Of a DNA stretch of 10,910 bases, positions 5,786 through 10,910 are shown piece after piece. Source of the stretch: Sulfurovum sp. GTDB taxonomy: Bacteria > Campylobacterota > Campylobacteria > Campylobacterales > Sulfurovaceae. The DNA lies in NCBI GenBank assembly GCA_020719895.1, contig DYPM01000034.1, positions 5,232 through 16,141 on the forward strand, given 5' to 3'. Position 1 is the first letter of the stretch. Every line of letters begins with the position of its first letter. Under the pieces are notes generated by a model. That model searched no databases and had not been told where the DNA came from. It was given only the letters and a program-made list of their open reading frames with translations. The position numbers were made by a program, and so were the translations under genes.

Positions 5786-7585
5786 ATGCTTAACATTCAA
5801 TATATAAAACAGATAACCGACAAAATCAATAATTTTGCGGAAGATAAAAATTGTGATCATGTCCTTGAGATAAAAGAGATACTTGCATTATTTTTAAATG
5901 TAAATATGGTAATGATATGGGAATATGATACACAAAATGCTTCTTTAAAACCCATCGATAAAACACAAAATAAAACAATACCACTTCAATCTTCTTTTAT
6001 AAAAGAAGCCATAGATAAAAAAGATATTATTTTTGTAAATCACATAAAAAGCAATAAATTTTATAATCAAGAAATAGACAATCCACTTGATTTAAATATT
6101 AGATCAATTGTGATTTTTCCAATACAAAAAAGCAAAAATATAGAAGGTATTTTAAAACTATGGTATGGAATTGAACAAAAAAAACCTTTTATAAATGAAC
6201 TTAAACCTATTTTGGATATTTGTGGGATTTTATTGTCGAAGTTATTTAAAGGAAAGAGGATTTCAGAAAAAGAATTTTTAGATATAGAGAATAAAATTAG
6301 ACAAATAAACGAAAATATATTTGAGTTTAAAATAATTGATAATTCTAATTTAAAGAATAACGAAATAGATAAGAGGCAAATTCGCCAGAATAAAAAGAAT
6401 GACGAAATAGATTTTTATAAAGACGAAAACAGTTATCTTCTACAAGAGTTTGAAAAATTAAAAATCAAAGAGAATATATGGAGAGAAAAAGAAGAATACT
6501 ACAAAAATAAAATCGAAGAGTACGACACGCTTAAAGAGCAGTTTAGTGCATCTCAAGAACAAATCAGCAACTCTATTTATCAACAAAAAACCCTTCAAGA
6601 GGAGATAGGAATCCTCAAACAAAACCTAAAAGAAAAAGAGATACTTCAATCAAATTTTCAAAAAATACAAGCTCAATTTAAAGCATTAGAACAAGACTCA
6701 CAACAAAAATTAATCCAATCAAAACAAGAGTACGAGCAGCTTGAAAAATCTTCGATAGAAATTCTTGCTGATCTTGAGAAACACAAAAAAGCCAAAGAAA
6801 GCTTGATTTATCAAGTAGAAAGTTTGACACAATACAAAGATGAGTTGCGTCAAAAACTACAAGAAAAAGAAGGGAGTGGATTTAATTCACTTAAAGCAAT
6901 AAAATCGGCAGAAGAGAACTCTTTATCTCGAAATTTAGATCAAAACAGAGAGTTTTTTCTTTGGGAAGTAGACACTCTTTTTTTGGACAACCAATATGCT
7001 TATTTGATGTTTGAACTGCTTCTTTATGCTACAAATTTTCCAAAAAACATAGCAACTATAGAAGAGACATTGCGTAGCTCTAAACTTTTGTCTGTGCTTT
7101 CTGAAAATCATTTTGGTAAATTAGAAATTAAAATTCAAGAGGAGAAGTTTCTAATATCCGATTTTGTCAAAAAGATTCAAAGTTATCAAAAAAGTATTTT
7201 CATAGATAGAACCAAAATAGTAATAGGTATCGTAGATGAAGTGCCTGTCTCATTGGTTTTTGACGCACCAAAACTTCAAAGTGTGATGTTTCATATTTTG
7301 GTTGATCTTTATCAGTTTATAGTCTCACTTGAGCCAATCAACATCAAGATTGGATATCACAACAAAATTTTGTCGATAGAGATTATCGCGACAATTGAAC
7401 AAAAAAATGGACTGCTTAGTAGTATATTCAAACAAACCAAAACAGACAAAAACCACAAAGATCAATTTGCTATGTTGTGGTGTCAAAAACTTATTGCAAA
7501 AATGAGAGGAAAACTTGAGAATGAGATTAATGGTTCAATCTATCATATCAAAATTACGTTGCCATCACAGATTATCAAGATGTAA
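5786..7585 (+). CDS. GAF-domain / coiled-coil protein with degenerate histidine-kinase C-terminus
   Basis: A 599-residue soluble protein with no signal or membrane helix. Residues about 25-154 look like a GAF sensor domain (LFLNVNMVMIWEYD, then IRSIVIFPI, then IEGILKLWYG). Residues about 215-365 are a long charged, Gln/Glu/Lys-rich coiled coil. Residues about 395-475 follow the dimerisation-helix layout of a histidine kinase (FELLLYATNFPKNIATIEETL, later 'GKLEIKIQEEKFLISDFV'), but no H-E-x-x-T/N-P site is present. Residues about 482-595 follow the HATPase order: 'VPVSLVFDAPKLQSVMFHIL' in place of the N box, and a terminal 'LWCQKLIAKMRGKLE' with 'GSIYHIKITLP' in place of the G2 region, without the Asn, DxGxG or GxGL motifs. 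It is therefore probably catalytically inactive, acting as a sensor or scaffold; this is my inference. The ATG is preceded by GGAG (5777-5780); an upstream TTG at 5681 in the same frame has no ribosome binding site. The first half is much more AT-rich than the genes around it. Confidence 0.75.
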   Translation: MLNIQYIKQITDKINNFAEDKNCDHVLEIKEILALFLNVNMVMIWEYDTQNASLKPIDKTQNKTIPLQSSFIKEAIDKKDIIFVNHIKSNKFYNQEIDNPLDLNIRSIVIFPIQKSKNIEGILKLWYGIEQKKPFINELKPILDICGILLSKLFKGKRISEKEFLDIENKIRQINENIFEFKIIDNSNLKNNEIDKRQIRQNKKNDEIDFYKDENSYLLQEFEKLKIKENIWREKEEYYKNKIEEYDTLKEQFSASQEQISNSIYQQKTLQEEIGILKQNLKEKEILQSNFQKIQAQFKALEQDSQQKLIQSKQEYEQLEKSSIEILADLEKHKKAKESLIYQVESLTQYKDELRQKLQEKEGSGFNSLKAIKSAEENSLSRNLDQNREFFLWEVDTLFLDNQYAYLMFELLLYATNFPKNIATIEETLRSSKLLSVLSENHFGKLEIKIQEEKFLISDFVKKIQSYQKSIFIDRTKIVIGIVDEVPVSLVFDAPKLQSVMFHILVDLYQFIVSLEPINIKIGYHNKILSIEIIATIEQKNGLLSSIFKQTKTDKNHKDQFAMLWCQKLIAKMRGKLENEINGSIYHIKITLPSQIIKM

Positions 7586-7623
7586 ACACTACTCTCCAAA
7601 AAAAGTGAGATTGTTGTAGAATA

Positions 7624-7648
7624 CGCCTTTATCCAAAGGGCAAAGGCG
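7624..7648 (+). promoter_or_regulatory. Alternative hairpins over the uvrA ribosome binding site
   Basis: CGCCTTT (7624-7630) and AAAGGCG (7642-7648) form a perfect 7-bp stem with an 11-base loop. The 3' arm contains AAAGG (7642-7646), the ribosome binding site six bases before the uvrA ATG. The same CCTTT (7626-7630) can instead pair with AAAGG at 7635-7639 across a four-base ATCC loop, which would leave the binding site free. No T-run follows, so this is not an intrinsic terminator for the preceding gene. Confidence 0.45.
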
Positions 7649-7652
7649 ATAT

Positions 7653-10487
7653 ATGAACAGCAACGGAATGATCTCACTCTACGGAGCCAAAGAGAACAAT
7701 CTCAAAAATATAGATCTTCAAATCCCAAAAAATAGATTGGTTGTAATCACGGGAATCTCTGGTTCTGGGAAATCTACTCTTGCATTCTCTACTCTTTATG
7801 CCGAAGGACAGCGACGCTATATCGAGTCACTCTCATCTTATGCACGACAGTTTTTGGGACGTGTCGGAAAACCCGATGTGGACAAAATCGAGGGACTTAC
7901 GCCTGCAATTGCTATTGATCAAAAAACCACCTCCAAAAATCCACGCTCGACTGTTGGAACTATCACTGAAATTTATGATTATTTTAGACTTCTTTTTGCT
8001 CGTGTTGGTACACAACACTGCCATTCGTGCGGAAAACCAATCTCCTCAATGAGTGCAAGTGATATTATCCAAGAGGTACTCAAACTCCCCAAAGATGCAA
8101 AACTAATCATTATGGCACCACTCATCAAAGAAAAAAAAGGAAGTTTCGCAGAGATGCTCGAATCTCTCCGTCACAAAGGTTATGTGCGTGCGATGATTAA
8201 TGGTGTGATGGTGCGTTTGGACGAAGAGATTGAGCTTGCCAAAACCAAAAAACACACTATCAAAGTGGTCATTGATAGAGTTGTGGTTAAGGAAGAGAAT
8301 CGTGATCGTATCGGACAAGATGTAGAGAAGGCACTCAAGGAGAGTTATGGTGAGCTGGAGATTGAAATTGATAACTATGAAGAGGTAGAACTCTCGACTA
8401 AAACGTTTCATTTTTCTGAGCATCTTGCTTGTTTTGATTGCAAAATCAGTTTTGAATCACTTGAGCCAGTAAGTTTTTCATTTAACTCTCCAAAAGGTGC
8501 TTGTCATGTGTGTGATGGATTGGGGATTCGCTATGCGATTGATCTCAAAAAGATAATCGATAGTGATCTTAGTATCGACAAAGGAGCAGTAAAAATCATG
8601 TATGGCTTCAACAAAAGCTATCACGTGAAGTTTCTCAGTGCTTTTTGTAAACAGCAAGGGATTGATATGTGTATCGCCTATGCTAATCTTCCCGAACATC
8701 AACAAAAAGCGTTGCTTTATGGCGTAGGAAGTAGTGTAGAGTTTAGTTGGAAAAATCACAAACTCAATCGAGAGTGGCCTGGAATTTTGAAATTTGCTCA
8801 CGAAATGTTCAAAGAAGAGAAAGATATTGCAGAATATATGACTGAAAAAGTATGCGATAAGTGTGGCGGTCACAGGCTCAATTCATCTTCACTTGCGGTC
8901 AAAATAGATGGCAAAAATATCGCCGATTTGATCGATATGCCTATCGCCATGTGTTATGAGTATTTTACTCACAAAGAGAGTTTTGCACATCTTACTTCAC
9001 AACAACAAACCATTGCGGTTTCAATTCTCAAAGAGATTCAAGAGAGACTCTATTTTCTTTATGATGTTGGATTGGGATATTTGACACTTGGTCGTGATGC
9101 ACGTACTATTTCAGGAGGCGAAGCACAGCGGATTCGTATCGCTTCGCAGATTGGCTCAGGACTTACAGGCGTAATGTATGTACTTGATGAACCAAGCATT
9201 GGACTTCACGAGAGAGATACTCTTAAGTTGATTCGTACGCTCAATTCATTGCGAGACAAAGGCAACTCGGTAATTGTTGTAGAACATGATAGAGAGACTA
9301 TCTCCGCGGCTGATTTTATCGTCGATATTGGTCCAGGGGCTGGAGAGTTTGGTGGAAATGTAGTGTTTGCTGGAGAGAGCGACAAGCTCCAGAGTGCTGA
9401 TACTTTGACTGCTGATTATATGTACCGACGTAGAGAGATTTTTCATCGTTTTGATCGTCTTCAAGAGGAGTGGATTGAGATCAAAAATGTCTCTCTCAAT
9501 AATATACAAAATCTCAATACAAAAATTCCACTCAAAAATTTTGTCTGTATCACTGGAGTGAGTGGCAGTGGAAAAAGCTCATTGATTTTGCAAACCCTAC
9601 TTCCTGTAGCGCGAGAACTACTCAATAACGCTCGAAAAGTCAATAAAATAGACGGTGTAGAGATAGTAGGACTTGAGATGCTTGATAAAGTTATCTATCT
9701 TGACCAAAGCCCAATAGGAAGAACACCACGTTCAAATCCTGCGACCTACACAGGTGTCATGGATGAGCTTCGCAAACTTTTTGCACAAACTAAAGAAGCA
9801 GAATTGAGAGGCTATAAAATCGGGCGTTTTTCGTTTAATGTCAAAGGTGGACGATGCGAAAAGTGTCAAGGAGAAGGTGAAATCAAAATCGAAATGCACT
9901 TTTTACCTGATGTGATGGTGGTGTGTGACGCGTGTAGTGGCAAAAGATATAATGCCCAAACGCTTGAAGTGTTATACAAAGGAAAGTCGATTGCTGATGT
10001 ATTGGCGATGAGTGTTAATGAAGCATTAGTATTTTTTAAAGCAATTCCTGCGATTGCTATCAAACTCAAAACACTCAGTGATGTCGGACTTGACTATATC
10101 ACTTTAGGTCAAAATGCGATAACACTTTCAGGAGGCGAAGCCCAACGTATTAAGCTTAGCAAAGAACTCAGTCGCAAAGACACTGGAAAAACTCTCTATA
10201 TTTTAGATGAACCGACGACAGGATTGCATTTTGCAGATGTAGATCGTTTGACTGGTGTATTGCATCATCTTGTTGAGCTTGGAAACAGTGTCGTAGTGAT
10301 CGAACACAATCTTGATATGATAAAAAATGCTGATTATCTCATCGATATGGGACCTGAAGGAGGCAATAAAGGCGGTCAAATCATCGCCGAAGGCACACCA
10401 AAAACATTAGCGATGGAATATCAAAAAACAGGTTCATATACAGGAAAGTTTCTTGAGATAGAGTTTGAGGCTTTAAAACAGAAGTAA
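7653..10487 (+). CDS. uvrA: Excinuclease ABC subunit A (UvrA)
   Basis: UvrA is the DNA-damage-recognition ATPase of nucleotide excision repair. It acts as a dimer that finds distorted DNA and loads UvrB, after which UvrC cuts. The 944-residue product is full length (E. coli about 940). It has two ABC modules: Walker A 'GISGSGKS' (34-41) and 'GVSGSGKS' (635-642), signature 'ISGGEAQR' (486-493) and 'LSGGEAQR' (825-832), Walker B with D512-E513 and D852-E853, and H-loops 'VVEHD' (542-546) and 'VIEHN' (882-886). Zinc ligands are C260/C263/C284/C287 in the first module and C735/C738/C758/C761 in the second; CHSC (123-126) and CDKC (401-404) are further conserved pairs. All key residues are present, so it should be active. 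It lies 67 bases after the pseudokinase gene and may be read through from it; no clear promoter of its own and no LexA-type operator is visible. The start is supported by AAAGG. Confidence 0.99.
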   Translation: MNSNGMISLYGAKENNLKNIDLQIPKNRLVVITGISGSGKSTLAFSTLYAEGQRRYIESLSSYARQFLGRVGKPDVDKIEGLTPAIAIDQKTTSKNPRSTVGTITEIYDYFRLLFARVGTQHCHSCGKPISSMSASDIIQEVLKLPKDAKLIIMAPLIKEKKGSFAEMLESLRHKGYVRAMINGVMVRLDEEIELAKTKKHTIKVVIDRVVVKEENRDRIGQDVEKALKESYGELEIEIDNYEEVELSTKTFHFSEHLACFDCKISFESLEPVSFSFNSPKGACHVCDGLGIRYAIDLKKIIDSDLSIDKGAVKIMYGFNKSYHVKFLSAFCKQQGIDMCIAYANLPEHQQKALLYGVGSSVEFSWKNHKLNREWPGILKFAHEMFKEEKDIAEYMTEKVCDKCGGHRLNSSSLAVKIDGKNIADLIDMPIAMCYEYFTHKESFAHLTSQQQTIAVSILKEIQERLYFLYDVGLGYLTLGRDARTISGGEAQRIRIASQIGSGLTGVMYVLDEPSIGLHERDTLKLIRTLNSLRDKGNSVIVVEHDRETISAADFIVDIGPGAGEFGGNVVFAGESDKLQSADTLTADYMYRRREIFHRFDRLQEEWIEIKNVSLNNIQNLNTKIPLKNFVCITGVSGSGKSSLILQTLLPVARELLNNARKVNKIDGVEIVGLEMLDKVIYLDQSPIGRTPRSNPATYTGVMDELRKLFAQTKEAELRGYKIGRFSFNVKGGRCEKCQGEGEIKIEMHFLPDVMVVCDACSGKRYNAQTLEVLYKGKSIADVLAMSVNEALVFFKAIPAIAIKLKTLSDVGLDYITLGQNAITLSGGEAQRIKLSKELSRKDTGKTLYILDEPTTGLHFADVDRLTGVLHHLVELGNSVVVIEHNLDMIKNADYLIDMGPEGGNKGGQIIAEGTPKTLAMEYQKTGSYTGKFLEIEFEALKQK

Positions 10488-10500
10488 AAGTTGCATTACC

Positions 10501-10842
10501 TCAACGTTTAAATTTACGTGTTGGTGTATTGCGCGGTGCTTTAGGTTGAGCCATAAAAGTAATTGCCATTTTAAAAATATTGATCATAATAATCGTCGCA
10601 ATGACTTCATACCCAATCGCCCAAGTAAGACCATAAGGAGCATGTTCAATAATCCCTAAAAATATCTCTAATTGATGATTAGCAAGATAAAAAAATGTAA
10701 ATAGAAGTCCAGCAAGATATGGAATTGCCAAAAGATAAATAACCATAAATATCTTTTCAAACCCTTCTGGAAAAAAAAGAGGTGTATCTTGAAGATCTAT
10801 TTGTTGAGATGTAAATGAGTTTGATTGTTTAATATATGACAT
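10501..10842 (-). CDS. Small two-helix membrane protein of unknown function
   Basis: A 113-residue protein that I do not recognise. It has a polar N-terminus (residues 1-29), a first membrane helix at about 30-53 (FMVIYLLAIPYLAGLLFTFF), a short loop, a second helix at about 75-97 (AIGYEVIATIIMINIFKMAI) and a strongly basic tail (KAPRNTPTRKFKR). The basic tail implies a cytoplasmic C-terminus, so both ends are probably inside. The codon pattern and a good ribosome binding site (AAAGGA eight bases before the ATG) make it a genuine gene. It converges on uvrA with only 13 bases between the stop codons. A TATAAT box and a Fur-like sequence lie upstream. No enzymatic motif is visible. Confidence 0.8.
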   Translation of the reverse strand: MSYIKQSNSFTSQQIDLQDTPLFFPEGFEKIFMVIYLLAIPYLAGLLFTFFYLANHQLEIFLGIIEHAPYGLTWAIGYEVIATIIMINIFKMAITFMAQPKAPRNTPTRKFKR

Positions 10843-10867
10843 ACCCTTATTCCTTTCTGAAAGCGGA

Positions 10868-10910
10868 ATTATAATCTTTTGATGATAAAAGATAATTGAG
10901 AATCATTCAA
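10868..10910 (-). promoter_or_regulatory. Promoter -10 box with possible Fur-like operator upstream of the small membrane protein
   Basis: On the minus strand a consensus TATAAT lies at 10873-10868, about 25 bases upstream of the ATG. No good -35 hexamer is seen; the place it would occupy borders an AT-rich, partly palindromic stretch, 10891-10910 (GATAATTGAGAATCATTCAA). This resembles a Fur box: TGAGAAT matches the TGATAAT half-site at six of seven positions and is followed by C-ATT. The second half-site is poor and the window ends here. The -10 call is moderate and the Fur call weak. Confidence 0.4.

Noticed and set aside
7586..7652. Search for a LexA/SOS box and a strong promoter before uvrA.
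   Set aside because: No CTGT-N8-ACAG-like palindrome is present; TAGAAT at 7617-7622 lacks a -35 hexamer and is too weak to call.
8103..8873. Open frames on the minus strand inside uvrA (8103-8423 and 8478-8873).
   Set aside because: They lie opposite conserved UvrA coding sequence, have no ribosome binding sites, and their composition is the complement of that gene.

Overview
The window looks like chromosomal DNA from a low-GC member of the Campylobacterota (Epsilonproteobacteria), probably an environmental Sulfurimonas/Sulfuricurvum/Sulfurospirillum-like lineage rather than Helicobacter. The basis is AT-rich DNA, AAGAGG/AAGGA ribosome binding sites, rsmH followed by an ftsL-like gene with no mraZ or ftsI beside it, and a TPR/beta-barrel plus FecR envelope cluster. 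This assignment is an inference from style and gene content; no rRNA or tRNA gene is present to settle it.

Layout. Positions 1-4266 (minus strand) hold a three-gene envelope operon, transcribed leftwards from a promoter near 4299-4327: a large Ig-like/EF-hand lipoprotein (4266-1807), a TPR plus outer-membrane beta-barrel protein (1786-524), and a FecR-domain periplasmic protein that runs off the left edge (513-1). Gaps are 20 and 10 bases. Positions 4267-4431 are a divergent promoter region. On the plus strand follow rsmH (4432-5355) and an ftsL-like cell-division gene (5357-5629) with a one-base gap. After a 156-base gap with its own candidate promoter comes a GAF / coiled-coil / degenerate histidine-kinase protein (5786-7585), then uvrA (7653-10487). 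A small two-helix membrane protein (10842-10501, minus) converges on uvrA and has a TATAAT box and a possible Fur-like site upstream at the right edge.

How the genes relate. rsmH, the ftsL-like gene and uvrA are housekeeping functions: 16S rRNA methylation, division and nucleotide excision repair. The accessory content is the minus-strand operon, which has the parts of a surface-lipoprotein assembly: a predicted lipoprotein, an outer-membrane TPR-barrel protein that could deliver or anchor it, and a periplasmic FecR-type domain. The other unusual gene is the GAF/coiled-coil protein. Its C-terminus follows the layout of a histidine kinase but appears to lack the phospho-acceptor His and the ATP-binding N and G boxes, so it may be a pseudokinase scaffold or sensor. 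Smaller points of interest are a perfect 186-base direct repeat inside the lipoprotein gene and a pair of mutually exclusive hairpins over the uvrA ribosome binding site.
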